Positions 9,726 through 19,609 of a stretch of DNA of 64,000 bases are shown one piece after another. Location: NCBI GenBank assembly GCA_033558025.1, contig JAUCEF010000004.1, forward strand, positions 1,550,001-1,614,000, written 5' to 3'. The stretch comes from Phytophthora sp. 'mugwort'. Lineage: Eukaryota > Oomycota > Peronosporomycetes > Peronosporales > Peronosporaceae. The number at the start of each line of letters is the position of its first letter. Positions within the stretch are counted from its first letter, which is position 1. The notes beneath the pieces were generated by a model. It was given only the letters and a program-made list of their open reading frames with translations. It did not search any database and was not told the origin of the DNA. Made by a program: the position numbers and the translations under genes.

Positions 9726-10660
9726 CTAGTTCTCCCCGCGACCGCGTCCACGACCGCGACCTCCACCTCGACCACGGCCGCGACCTCCATCGCCACGTCC
9801 ACCTCGACCACCAGGTCCATCACCGCGTCCTCCGCGCCCACCGCGTCCTCCGCGACCTCCTCGGTTTCCAAAACTGCCACGGCCGCCACGACCACGTCCA
9901 CGGTTGGCTTGACGGTCTGTAGTTAATCATATTAACGCATAGATAAGAAGACGACTTTTGTAGGGAAAACCAATACAAGACGGCGAGAAGCGAGCGCGAT
10001 GTAACGTCGAAACCATAGCCACTCACCGCGCTTGTTGAAGTCTTCTTCGTTCACCATATCCAGGATCTACACGTCCCAACCGTGCATGTAACATTAGAAA
10101 CCATCGACAGATCTCGCATTAGTTGGCTACGCGTGCGCTCACCTCGTTGGGCACGCGAATGTATTTAATTGTGTTGCCTCGAATGTAGCACTCAGGCATC
10201 TTCCAGAAACGGTCACCGTCCTGCAGCAACAACGACAGAAACAAAGGATCTTCAGCAACCGGACTACCACAATTCACATGTGCCGAGCCGCACCTTGGAG
10301 GTGCAAATGACTTCGCGAAGGTTAACGTTCATCCAGGTATCGCAGTTGACGAGGTGTCCGTTGTACGTGTCTCCATTCTTAAGCTCCACCAGCTGCAGTA
10401 TACCAGCGATGAAACATCAGCCAGGCTATTTATTACAAGGACCTCTCCCAGCGCGGTGTTCTCCATACCATGGGGTGGCCCTGCGCCGTTTTGAGCAGCG
10501 AAAGCGGCAGCTACACTCGGCAGCAAGATACGTCCACATACTCGTTAATATCTCCATCCACAGCGTGTTACGGAGACCAGGGGTCGGCTAGATGCTTCTC
10601 CAGTCATCGCGGATGTGTTTGCTGCAGTCGAGGAGGAGTTTTCCGTTCGAGACGCACCAT
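9726..10660 (-). CDS. LSM4: LSm4, U6 snRNA / mRNA-decay Sm-like protein, six exons
   Basis: Model on the minus strand: 10658-10660, 10469-10510, 10294-10392, 10143-10220, 10027-10066, 9726-9916; 453 nt, 150 residues. All five introns have GT...AG ends (147, 76, 73, 76 and 110 bp). Exons read [34 protein letters not shown] (Sm1), [20 protein letters not shown] (Sm2), then [13 protein letters not shown] and an RG/RGG-rich tail of about 55 residues ending at TAG 9726-9728. LSm4 is part of the LSm2-8 ring on U6 snRNA and the LSm1-7 decapping ring, and the RGG tail is typical of LSm4. The coding part of exon 1 is only the ATG. The gene is divergent from the SUMO gene. Confidence 0.92.
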
Positions 10661-11151
10661 GTTGGTCGTGGACAGCACTCAAGTCCGTTCCGCGGTCACG
10701 CTCCTTGTTGCGCGCGTTGTTTGAAAAGTGGGGAATGATTAGAAACCTTTTTAAACCGAGGATCGGTTCGAAGGGTTTCTAACCATTGCAGACACAAACC
10801 CTTCAAGGAACATAATTCTTGCTTAGAAAAGAAACATGTGCGCCACGCTATCTTGGGCAAAGAAAAATCGGGTGGAAATCAAATTTGCAGAAAGAAACGG
10901 AAGCCTCACTTTGAAATTCAAGCAACAGGACGAAGGTGTGTGCTGCTATTAGTGCTTGTGCATGCTCCAGTAGCATGCTCCATTACTACTGCGTATATGC
11001 ATGTGAACGCGCCCCTCTCCACCGTCGCGCGTCCCCCATGGTTGGTGGCGCACAGCCGGCTGAGACGAGACGGGGAGAACAAAAGTTGCATTTGCGCCCT
11101 CTATTTTCAAGTGAGTTTTTTAACCGTCGTATCTTGCATATATCCGCAGTC

Positions 11152-11457
11152 ATGTCTAAAGAAGTGCCCCCCAACACGGACGTCAGCAACGGCGAGGACA
11201 AGAAGAAGGCCGAAGCCATCACCATCCGGGTTAAAGACCAGTCGGGCGAGGAGACATTCTTCAAGGTGAAGCCCAACACGAAGATGGAGAAGATTTTTAG
11301 CGCCTACGCTCAGCGCAAGGGCGTGCCCGTCAGCGCACTGCGCTTCCTGCTGGACGGCACGCGTATCAGCAGTGACCAGACGCCCAAGATGCTGGAGCTG
11401 GAGGATCAGGATCAGATTGACTGTGCACTCGAGCAGGTCGGCGGCTGCCGGTGCTAA
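11152..11457 (+). CDS. SUMO: SUMO, small ubiquitin-like modifier
   Basis: A 101-residue intronless frame from ATG 11152. A flexible, charged N-terminus (1-20) is followed by the ubiquitin-like fold (about 22-96): ITIRVKDQSGEETFFKVK, then MEKIFSAYAQRKGVPVSALR, FLLDGTRI and a DQIDCALEQVGG end. The Gly-Gly is at 97-98 and is followed by Cys-Arg-Cys, so a SUMO protease would need to remove three residues before conjugation to target lysines in the nucleus. The upstream in-frame extension to 10936 has no support and the first ATG in good context is 11152. A possible very short 5'-UTR intron (GTGAGT at 11111 to CAG at 11149) is only 39 bp and doubtful. Confidence 0.95.
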   Translation: MSKEVPPNTDVSNGEDKKKAEAITIRVKDQSGEETFFKVKPNTKMEKIFSAYAQRKGVPVSALRFLLDGTRISSDQTPKMLELEDQDQIDCALEQVGGCRC

Positions 11458-11834
11458 TGCGGTGGCGTCTGTTTGTATGAGACTGAGGGGGAGATATCAG
11501 CAGCAAATAAGACAGAAAGCGAGACGGCTGTTCGGCCGCTGTCTATGCGCAGCTGGCTGCCATCTTTCATCTCTTAAGCTGGAAACTTGCGCCTTGACAT
11601 CGGGAGGCTTGCTGACTTTGAGGATGCTGACCAGTTCGAGGTGTTGTCAACGAGGAGAACCGAGGCTTCTCCGCGTCATGAGGCCTAACGAAAAAGGCAC
11701 ACAGTGGTAACTATGACAAGTCTTCTTGACACTGTTAAATGCAAGTCCAGCTTTTCATACACAAGTCTTGTTCTGGTCCCACTTCCTTAACGCTTTAATG
11801 TGCGTCCATTCAATCTATTACAGTACTCACCTCC
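11458..11834. other. Convergent 3' flank between SUMO and phosphatase genes
   Basis: Shared 3' region of two convergent genes. No further coding frame or RNA gene could be supported. Confidence 0.5.
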
Positions 11835-12432
11835 TCATGGGTGTTTCCTCAACCAGGACGGCGGGTTCACGGGGATTGTCACCAGGTCCGTGTCGAAGAG
11901 CTCAATGAACTGCTCGTTTTGAAGCCGCACCTTGCTGCCGGCGAACCGTCGATACTCCTCAAAGATTGACGACAGATGCCAGCCCTGAATCTTGCGCAGG
12001 CTGCCCACCACGGCGCCTACAAAGCAACAGCATCAGCACCATTTCGTCGCAGTGAAGCATTGCGAAAAGTCCCTGTTGTTCTGCCTATAATATACCTGTG
12101 CGGTCTCGACCGAGGTGGCACGTGATGTAGAGCGGGTAATTGGATCGGTCCAGGATGATGTCGAGCGCTGCGAGCACCGTCTCCTCCGACAGTGGCTCCC
12201 AGGCCTTGCGGCGGCTCTCCATGCGCGTGTTGCCTCCAAGAAACACGAGCTGGATCTCTTGCTCCTCCACGAAGCTCTGGAACTGCGGGTTGGGCTCCTC
12301 CAGCGCCAAATAAATAATGGTGCGCAGGTTCAGCCGCTCTAGGAAAGGGAAGTTAAGCTCGTTCGGCTGCCCCGAGCGGTACAGGTCCTCCTCGATCATG
12401 CCGTAGTTGACGGGAGGGATGAAGTACGACAT
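11835..12432 (-). CDS. PFA-DSP type atypical dual-specificity phosphatase (Siw14-like)
   Basis: Model: exon 1 12096-12432, intron 12017-12095 (79 bp, GTATAT...GTAG), exon 2 11835-12016; 172 residues. The N-terminal part (PPVNYGMIEEDLYRSGQPNE, then LNLRTIIYLALEEPN) is the conserved front of plant-and-fungi atypical DSPs. The P-loop is CHLGRDRTG with Cys105 and Arg111, fitting CX5R; the splice junction falls inside the P-loop's last Gly codon. The C-terminal part (LRKIQGWHLSSIFEEYRRFA, then QFIELFD) matches family helices. Relatives (yeast Siw14, plant PFA-DSPs) cleave inositol pyrophosphates or phosphotyrosine; which substrate applies here is unknown. An upstream in-frame ATG at 12537 would add 35 residues and is less likely. 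Confidence 0.88.
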
Positions 12433-12631
12433 GGTGCTGGCCCTGTAGCGTTGCAGAGGGAGGTAGGCAACTTCCGGTATATCGGCAATTTTGGTAAAAT
12501 TTATTTTTATGAATTTGTGACAACTTGGATTAAACACAAAATTTTAATGGATGTCTCTAACCGATTATTTAACAAATTTCTAACTTCAGCTTCGAGCTTG
12601 AAATAGTGTTGCAGTGCTTTGTTGCTGCGCC

Positions 12632-14653
12632 TCACGCGGCGCGTACACTTTGGGCCTCGTTGCTGCCAGGCGTTCCGTCGCAGGAGACGTGGTGCAGTTT
12701 GGGCATCATGCCACCGGCCACGGCTGCCTGAATGATGCACTGCACGCCGCGCGCGCTCAAGAAGTTGTCTTCCAGTCCGAGGAAACGCATCTGTGGGCAT
12801 TGCGCACTTGAGAGCAGCTCCACGACGGGCGTTACACAGTTGTCCGTGATGATGTTGCCGCCCATGCATAAATACTTGAGCTGCTGGCAGCGGCCGGCGC
12901 GGAGAGCAGCCATGATCCGCTTCAAGCCAGACTCGCCGATGTAGTTGCGGCGGATGTCGAGGCGCACCAGCTTTGGCAGGGACCCGACCTTGAGCAGCCA
13001 TGCCACATCCACTGTGCCCACATCCGAGAAGCCGTTGCCTCCCAGCAGCAAGTCCTCCAGGTCCGGGCACGAACCTTTGACCAGAGCGGCGCACAGCAGG
13101 TGCAGTGCGTTGCCGCGGCACGTGTTGGTGAACACCGACACGAGACGGAGACTGTTGAGACGGCGGCAAGCGCCAAGCTCGATGCCTTCAGCCAGCTGCT
13201 GTACCACTTCCTCTCCAGCGTTGTCGTGCGAGATGTCCAGCTCGCTGCAGCCCCAGGCGTGCAGTGCTAGACCAGCCTCCTGCTGGTCACAGAGTGGTTT
13301 CATCGAATTGACAACAGTGAGGCTGGTCAGGTTGGGAAATTGGCATAGCAATGTTGCCGCCGGCTGAGTAGGCACTGCGACTGCGCGTAACGTGTAGGCG
13401 AGTTGTAGCTGACGTAGCTCCACCTTGAGTGTAAGCACACACCGAGGCAGCACGCGACGTGCGAAATGGTTGAGCTGCATACACCGGATGGTCTCCAGAC
13501 CGGGCAGGAAGGCGAACACGAGGCCCAGCACGGCCTCGTCCATGATGAACAACGGCGCCTCCTCGTTCAGCCTTGCAGTGGTGCGAGGCGTACAGGTTGA
13601 AGTGGATCCAATGCACTCGGCGCGGGGGCGCTTGATAGTAAGTCTGGACACGCCAAACGGCGTCATGGCTCTGCACTTGCGCTTGCCCAGTTGAGGCACC
13701 GCTGTGACGGGGCCATTGCCCGACATCATAGCAGCGGCTCGGCGGCGCGACACTGCCGCCTCGTGGAAGCTCAGCGACACGAGCGACTGCAGTCGCCGGC
13801 GCAGCGTGTTCAGGTCTCGGTACTCATGGAACGAGGCTGCTCGGGAGTACAGCGACAGCTCGATGCGCTTGGCGAGCGACGGCGTGCGCGCGTCGGCGCA
13901 GGCCGCGGCGTCCACGCGTTTGCTGCGGGTCATGGCGATGATGCGTTGCACCATTAGCCGGCGTTCAGGCAGGTCAGCGGATGACTGCCAGTGCGTCAGG
14001 TCGGCCGTGTACCGCTCCGGCAGGAGGCCGGCGGGCAACGCCACTTGACTGGAACCCGATCCAGAGCGCATCGAAGACGCAGCACTGGTCGTAGCTTGAG
14101 TAGCCGCATCTATGGCGGCCGCCGTCGCGTCAGCGTCGTCGTCCGTGCTAATGGCGGTGTCCACACTGAGGTTAGCCCAGGGCTGGCGCGAAGCGGCCGG
14201 GTCGAGCATACGCGGCGTGGCGCCACTCTCAGGCAGCTCGATGGTCGCCTTGGTCACCAGGCTTGCGGTGGTTGGCGTGAGCGCACCCTGGTGCTCGGAC
14301 GAGATCTCGCGTGGGCTCTGCATCGTCTTGCGTTGTGTAGTGCTTTCCTTCCAGGCGCGGCCCTGATTTCTCTCAGGTAGTCGCGCGGCGCTTCTACGGT
14401 CTGGTCCCAAGCCACGCGTGCGGTTAGCTATGAGCCCCTTCTCTGGTAAAAAGCTGTCTGTCAGTCTGGAGCTGCGAGCTCGGCAGCCGATTGAGAAGTG
14501 TTTCACCACCTGCAGGCGCCGCGATGTGAGTGCCCGGAGACGGGGCGATAAACGCTGAAAAAGCGAGGAAAAGAAGCGAGATAACGCCCAGCTGCCAACG
14601 GACGCGCAGTCCGTGGAAGGCGTTGAACCGCGAAATTCCGCGATCGAAGCCAT
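12632..14653 (-). CDS. KIX-like / F-box-like / leucine-rich repeat nuclear protein
   Basis: A 673-residue uninterrupted frame. Residues 1-210 are low in structure, with Ser/Thr/Ala-rich parts. Residues about 218-295 (HWQSSADLPERRLMVQRII, then SLYSRAASFHEYRDLNTLRR) resemble a KIX domain, the three-helix activator-binding fold of CBP and Mediator Med15. Basic patches GKRKCR and IKRPRAE are candidate nuclear signals. Residues about 368-402 (IMDEAVLGLVFAFLPGLETI) look like an F-box. From about 430 to 660 there are RNase-inhibitor-type LRRs with LEDLLLGGNGFSDVG, LVRLDIRRNYIGESGL and LKYLCMGGNIITDN. A start at Met111 (14323) is as plausible as 14653. Function unknown; a scaffold linking activators to ubiquitin ligase is an inference. 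Confidence 0.75.
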   Translation of the reverse strand: MASIAEFRGSTPSTDCASVGSWALSRFFSSLFQRLSPRLRALTSRRLQVVKHFSIGCRARSSRLTDSFLPEKGLIANRTRGLGPDRRSAARLPERNQGRAWKESTTQRKTMQSPREISSEHQGALTPTTASLVTKATIELPESGATPRMLDPAASRQPWANLSVDTAISTDDDADATAAAIDAATQATTSAASSMRSGSGSSQVALPAGLLPERYTADLTHWQSSADLPERRLMVQRIIAMTRSKRVDAAACADARTPSLAKRIELSLYSRAASFHEYRDLNTLRRRLQSLVSLSFHEAAVSRRRAAAMMSGNGPVTAVPQLGKRKCRAMTPFGVSRLTIKRPRAECIGSTSTCTPRTTARLNEEAPLFIMDEAVLGLVFAFLPGLETIRCMQLNHFARRVLPRCVLTLKVELRQLQLAYTLRAVAVPTQPAATLLCQFPNLTSLTVVNSMKPLCDQQEAGLALHAWGCSELDISHDNAGEEVVQQLAEGIELGACRRLNSLRLVSVFTNTCRGNALHLLCAALVKGSCPDLEDLLLGGNGFSDVGTVDVAWLLKVGSLPKLVRLDIRRNYIGESGLKRIMAALRAGRCQQLKYLCMGGNIITDNCVTPVVELLSSAQCPQMRFLGLEDNFLSARGVQCIIQAAVAGGMMPKLHHVSCDGTPGSNEAQSVRAA

Positions 14654-16120
14654 TTAACCCGTGGTGGATTCCACACACGTAAAGGCTCGGAGTGGACCTC
14701 AAGTGAACCGTTTCGGGCTGCCTTATCTTGCCGCTTGGGGCGTAGCCTCGCATGCTTGAACGGCCTCCTCGACGCATAAGACTAGTGTTGCCAGTGGCCA
14801 GTGGCCCGCGGCTGCGGCTCGCCGGTCGATAAGATAACTCAAATTTTCTATCGACCGCAAGCGTCGACAGAGACCTCGGTGACCACCAAGACGGCACTCA
14901 TTTGGCACCAGCTGGGTGCGCCTTGACGTGGCGCCATGAGCCCAGCTGCCGTGAGTAACCCGCTGGCTGTCTGCCTGAAGCTCGCGTAGAGGCAGGCAGT
15001 GCCGTGGCAGCCATTTTGATGCCGTGGCTCGCGTTTCGGAAACCACGCACGATACGAGATGAAGTTGCATCGCTCTTGTGGCTGCCGGTATTACCGACCT
15101 AGCGTTGTGGCTGTGGTCATGGTGTATTTACCTGTTGCGCCACCCCGCATAAGCCGGCGGCGCCATCCCACTGGGATTCCCACTGGCGGGCGTGATGGAA
15201 GCGGCACGACCGACGTGGTAGGTAAAGACCGCCGCAGGCTGCAGCTGCAGAGAGTGGAGACCGACCGTGAAACCAATGCTGGCATTCGCTGATTTGGAGC
15301 CAGCCAGCATGGGTGCCGCGCAGATGCTATATGCCGTGGCGTGCGAAACGGAGGCTTCGATGTGTGCAGCTGGTCCGGCCGGAGGCGCGATGGCCGGCTT
15401 GAAGATATAAATCGCAGAGAGTGCGTAGTACTGTGCTGCGATCGTGGCTTGTTTCGCGCAGTTACGACGTGTTCAGACCGATGGATGGTCTGTAGCTACA
15501 TGTACACGTGCTTGCAGTCACAACTGGGCGAGTCGCCTTGGATGGCAAGCAAGCAGAACGCCGATAGCCTGGTATAGGCTATCGGGGGACGGAAGCGCAC
15601 GGGAAGGCGGGCGGAAGGGGCGAAGCTTCCGGACGGCAACCGTTACGAAGCGAGATCTGTCAATCGGCACGTTGACAGCATGGAGGTGCAAATCGCGTGC
15701 GGTCACTCTTTGCCTGCTGAATGACCACCACCAAGGCTCGCCGTCGCTACAATAGCCGGGGCCTGATTCCTCCCTCCCGCGCAGCGTTTCTCAAGGCCAC
15801 GGGCGATGGTGGCGCTCGCCAGCTGCTGGCGCAGGAAGGAGCCGCTCACCTGCTCTCTCGAAGAGGTGGCTGCGATGTGCAGGGGAAGCGGCGACATCGT
15901 CGCCGGCAGCCCGCGGTTGGTTGCTTAGTAGCAGGAATATTTGGCTAGATCGCTGCAGTGGTTGGCGGTGTTGACCACCGAAATATAACCCCACCCCACA
16001 ATATTCCCCGACTGGCAGTTTGCCATCAATTGTTCTCTGAAATTTATTTTCAGTCATACCACTTTCCGCGCATGTTTCATACGTCGAAGTATACAGATCC
16101 ACCACACCACTTTCATACCT
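14654..16120. other. Gene-free stretch upstream of the KIX/LRR gene
   Basis: GC-rich, with several overlapping short frames on both strands but none with a recognisable domain or a convincing start. It should hold the promoter of the minus-strand gene at 12632-14653. No terminal repeats or RNA genes were seen. Confidence 0.45.
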
Positions 16121-16125
16121 TCGGT

Positions 16126-16475
16126 GAAAGTACAGTTCCCCCTCGCCAATTTAGTAGCTGTGCAAGCTAATAATTTATTAAACCTAATACGTTGAGTCAT
16201 CCACCAACTTCGCTCCCTACGGTTGTTTCCCGCTCTGATAGCTAATAAGTTGTTATACATAATACGAATAGCTTCTACCGAAGGTATTAAATTGGCGAAG
16301 GGGATCTGTATTCGTATTATGTACAACTTGTTAGCTATCAGAGCGGGAATTGTGCATGCAAACACCCATAGGAGCGAAGTTGGTGGATGACTCAACGTAT
16401 TAGGTTGGATATATACTAACTTGCACAGGCTGTGCAGCACGGCTACCAAATTGGATAGGTGGTTGAACTGTGTAA
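16126..16475. mobile_element. Fold-back / MITE-like element, imperfect palindrome of about 350 bp
   Basis: The left arm from about 16170 (CTAATACGTTGAGTCATCC and on through CCAACTTCGCTCC, CGCTCTGATAGCTAATAAG) is repeated inverted in the right arm up to about 16405 (GGATGACTCAACGTATTAG). Weaker pairing extends outwards to ACAGTTC / GAACTGT and TGTGCAAG / CTTGCACA. The loop (16265-16305) itself carries TACCGAAGGTAT, the inverse of ATACCTTCGGTG just outside the left arm, so a smaller stem may be nested. Arms this long with no coding capacity fit a non-autonomous DNA element. A clear target duplication was not found. Confidence 0.7.
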
Positions 16476-16499
16476 TCATTTAACGATACCAGAGCGATT

Positions 16500-17160
16500 C
16501 CCGCAGGCTTTTTGTGTGTCACACTCAAATTTAGTGCGCTCAAATATATTTGGGAAAGTGTGCGTCCAGCCGCAGCCGATTTGATTCCGCACTCAGCCAT
16601 CATGAACACGAACGAGTCGCACGATGAAGACGGGAGCACGCCCCTCGTTCTGATGCTAGCGCTAATCAGATCATCACGATCCCGTCCTGCCAAGGCTCGG
16701 CAGAGCGGGAGCGCGTAGTAGGCCCTCTGCTATGCATGAGTATGGCAAAGGAAACACCAAAGCCAATGCGTTCGTTGGGACTAACCCCAACGGGACTTGC
16801 GCCGGGAGACTAGAGCTGTTCGGGGAAAAGCCAAAAGTGAGACAGCTCCACAGTGCTCCCTGTCGCTCAACCCATAACCTTTATTGAGCAACTTACAGCT
16901 GGATGTCTCAGCCAGCCAGGCTGTCTCGTCTGCTTGGCAACCAACCAAGTGGTTGGTGAGAAAGAGCAGCACAGCTCCAGGAGCGACCTGACAGCTGGCG
17001 CTCTGCAAGATGCAGCCACGGATGGGAATGTGGAGCTCAACAGCGCTTGCTGCCGAAGGCCAACGCAAGAAGCTCAAGCGTCAGCGTGGGCAGACCGGCT
17101 TGACTCGAGCAGATCTTCATTCAGGACCTCATCATGGAACGGCGTGGGAAGCGATATATA
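16500..17160. other. No gene identified
   Basis: Short frames on both strands without recognised motifs. This may be the degraded downstream part of the coding remnant at 17180-17644. Confidence 0.35.
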
Positions 17161-17179
17161 GCAGCAGGAAACGACAAAG

Positions 17180-17644
17180 CGTTCATCCTCACGACTGGCT
17201 TCGACGTCGGTTGCTTTTACTACTTGCTCTGAAAATTCGAAACACGGGGCCACCTGTAGGTTTTATATCAGTTAATGAGCGCTACGTATTTCCTCTTGAT
17301 AACGCATCTCGCTGCATCCTCCCATTTTCGGTCGCGTACGTATCGTACTTCTCCTGTACCGTAGCCCAACCGTTCGAACCTGCCGGCGTGACTTCCTGGA
17401 TCAAGTCCAAGAGGACATCTATCGTCGCCTGTCGATTAGTTCTCAGAGCGGGGTGCTCTTCCACGCCCAGGCATGTCTCTCTTCTTCGCGCGATATTTCG
17501 TGTCTGCACGGTTGAGCGGTGGGCCGTAAATGTTGCAGTGAGCGCGCTGAGTGTGCGTTGAAGTGCCGATCGAGTGCGGAATGCACCCATTTTGTTTAAT
17601 AGTCTTCTCTCAGATATGCGTCTAAATGAGTCTGTGCGTCCCAA
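17180..17644 (-). pseudogene. Myb/SANT-like DNA-binding remnant
   Basis: The minus strand reads TIDVLLDLIQEVTPAGSNGW, then ATVQEKYDTYATENGRMQRD. The spacing of the tryptophan and the R-D-S/A-L run resembles Myb-like domains encoded by oomycete repeats. A frame change leads to KPTGGPVFRIFRAS, which fits the KPTG linker seen after such domains. A stop cluster follows. It is probably a fragment of a mobile-element gene. The family is suggested by pattern only. Confidence 0.35.
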
Positions 17645-17656
17645 ACTCAGATTTCA

Positions 17657-17690
17657 AATCTACCCAAGGGGGTACCCCCTTGGGTAGATT
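17657..17690. repeat. Perfect 34-bp palindrome
   Basis: AATCTACCCAAGGGGGTA followed by its exact reverse complement, centred between 17673 and 17674 with no loop. Imperfect complementarity continues outwards (ATTTCA / TGAATT). It may be an end of a small inverted-repeat element or a recombination-prone cruciform. Confidence 0.85.
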
Positions 17691-17699
17691 CTGAATTTG

Positions 17700-18086
17700 A
17701 AACGCTCTCAACGGTTTGATGATCAAAAAAGGGACCGTCTATACAAGTTTGTGATTTGATTTTGTGTTTAGAACACTCAAAAAGCCTCCAGGAATCTTTC
17801 CACTCAATATAATTATGGACATTTGTAATACATTTTTATTTTTAATAACCGTGCATGCTTGTACAAAACACAGCTCTCGGTAATCTGATTGTTCTAAAAT
17901 AGTTTTAACAACTTTACACACTAGCGATGTTTTGCGCACAGCCTCATCCTAACTTTATTTCCGGCAGCCTCTTCTGTATAGAAAAGGTGAAGCCCAGGCA
18001 GGCACATCTTTCGCAGCTATCCGCACGTCATTTCCTCCGCACAGTGTCTCTGACTGGCCAGTAGCAAACAGGCCAACACACCAACA
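17700..18086. other. No gene seen
   Basis: AT-rich DNA with no supported frame before the Harbinger-like remnant. Confidence 0.4.
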
Positions 18087-18560
18087 ATGGAGGAGCTCCT
18101 CCAGCTTCTTCTCTTCCAGGAACACAACGACGCCGCCACCGACATCGCCAAGAGCGTGCTGCTGTTCAATACCTTACAGCTACAGCGACCCATCATACCG
18201 GACTTGCGCTTATTGCTTATTGGAGCAGTCTAGCACAGACTGCGAGCTGCTTTTCGCTTCGATAGGAGCGATGTCCTTACCCTATACCTTTATTTTGAGC
18301 TACCGGAGTTTGTGATCACAATTCAGCGAGGCAAGGTTCACTCCTCCGATGCGTTGTGCATTTCGCTGCATCGGCTGAGTTACCCCCAAGCGCCTCTAAG
18401 ACATAATTAAGCTCTTTCATCGTTCGACGGGGAAGCTCATTCGATTGATTCAGCATATGGGTACGTGCTAACGGCAACTATCACTTAACAAATGCGGTAC
18501 TAATAGGCTTTGGTTCTATGGTAGTCCATGGTAGCCTTGCTGTTATGCGACATTTTAGCG
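18087..18560 (+). pseudogene. Second Harbinger-like transposase remnant, N-terminal region
   Basis: From ATG 18087 the plus strand gives MEELLQLLLFQEHNDAATDI, then after a stop (18231) RFDRSDVLTLYLYFELPEFV and HSSDALCISLHRLSYP. This is the same domain as the copy at 6566-7183 (LCI.L.RL.YP) and marks the Harbinger helix-turn-helix region. A frame change follows (SFDGEAHS / LIQHMG). GTACGTGC at 18459 to ATAG at 18507 may be an intron. Downstream, a frame reading SRFANLALGTNPTGAYVDEL (about 18655) is coding-like but unidentified. The gene is incomplete. Confidence 0.5.
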
Positions 18561-18816
18561 ACCTCGGCGGCCGAAACAGTGTGCTAGTGCTGACCATGCT
18601 CATGGGAGGCATGATGAAGGTGGCCATATTGAAATGTGGGTGGTTTTCGAGGGCAGTCGGTTTGCCAACCTCGCGCTGGGTACGAACCCGACCGGCGCGT
18701 ACGTGGACGAGCTCATTCCGTCGCAGATGCGCAGCAAAATTTTCCCTTCGCTGTGAACATGAGCGTGACTAGCGAGCGCTACCTGGCTGTGTCCCCGTGC
18801 ATCATGGCTGTATTTA

Positions 18817-19411
18817 CTGTAAAAGCGGTATTATTAGCCCGGGATTATAATACTAGAAGTCCCTCCCCAACCGGGGGCTTCAAATAATTAATTACATATC
18901 AATTACAGTTTTAGGGCACCGCAAACATGTACTAAGATAAGTTATACCGCTATGGCTAGCTTACCAGTCGGCGTCTCTACGCGAAGTCAAGCTCGACGTC
19001 GTCGATGACCATGTCACTGCCTTCGTCAGAGAGAAGAAACTGGGACACCTCGTCCACGGTCTACTGAGGCTCTTAGCCAGCGAGCTCATGACAACCAGAA
19101 CCAGCTCCGCGTTAGTGCCCAAGAAGCAACTGCAGAAGCTGCGGCGGATTGATGGCAGAACAACAGCCTCCCACGCGGTCTCCATCCACGCTATCACCCT
19201 CTACGCGTTGGTGACTTCACGTTGCCACCCGGCGTGAGCTCAGGTGGTCCCTACTCCTTCAAACAATAACTAGAGCGACAGGACTCCCATAACCTAATTC
19301 AGAACGGGGCTCTAATAGAAGGGAGCTTTCTAGAAGGTGATCATGTCCCAAACGGGGGCTCAAATACAGGGGTAATAATACAGAGAGGGGTTTGTGATTC
19401 AGCTTTTACAG
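18817..19411. mobile_element. Possible small inverted-repeat element
   Basis: CTGTAAAAGC at 18817-18826 and its inverse GCTTTTACAG at 19402-19411 are each flanked by TA, as expected for a TA target duplication. Weak similarity continues inward for about 15 bp. The interior holds an ATG-less open frame (18960-19205, with KLGHLVHGLLRLLASELMTT) of unknown nature. A short terminal repeat could be chance, so confidence is limited. Confidence 0.35.
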
Positions 19412-19609
19412 TACATTGTGCTGGCGCCGTCAATGCGAATTGACAGATCCGTTCTAAATATTAATACGATCTCAGGCTACGAGGAATTGCACGAAGGAGG
19501 GGTAATAGCACATTAATGAATATACTATTTTCGTCGAGCTAGCTATGTTTCTCCCTCCTTTTCTTTTGCAAGTTGGCGACAGTGACATCTTCCATATTAA
19601 ATTTTCTTG

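Noticed and set aside
10169..10591. 140-codon plus-strand frame across LSm4
   Set aside because: It runs through the antisense of four exons and three introns of LSm4, whose exons give clear Sm motifs on the other strand.
11111..11149. 5'-UTR intron of the SUMO gene
   Set aside because: GT-AG ends are present but 39 bp is below the size of the other introns here (66 bp and up).
12507..13169. 220-codon minus-strand frame within the KIX/LRR gene
   Set aside because: Out-of-frame reading of the LRR coding sequence, rich in Arg/Gly/His, no motif.
16054..16479. 141-codon minus-strand frame in the fold-back element
   Set aside because: It is a reading of the palindrome itself; both arms translate by accident and nothing matches a protein family.
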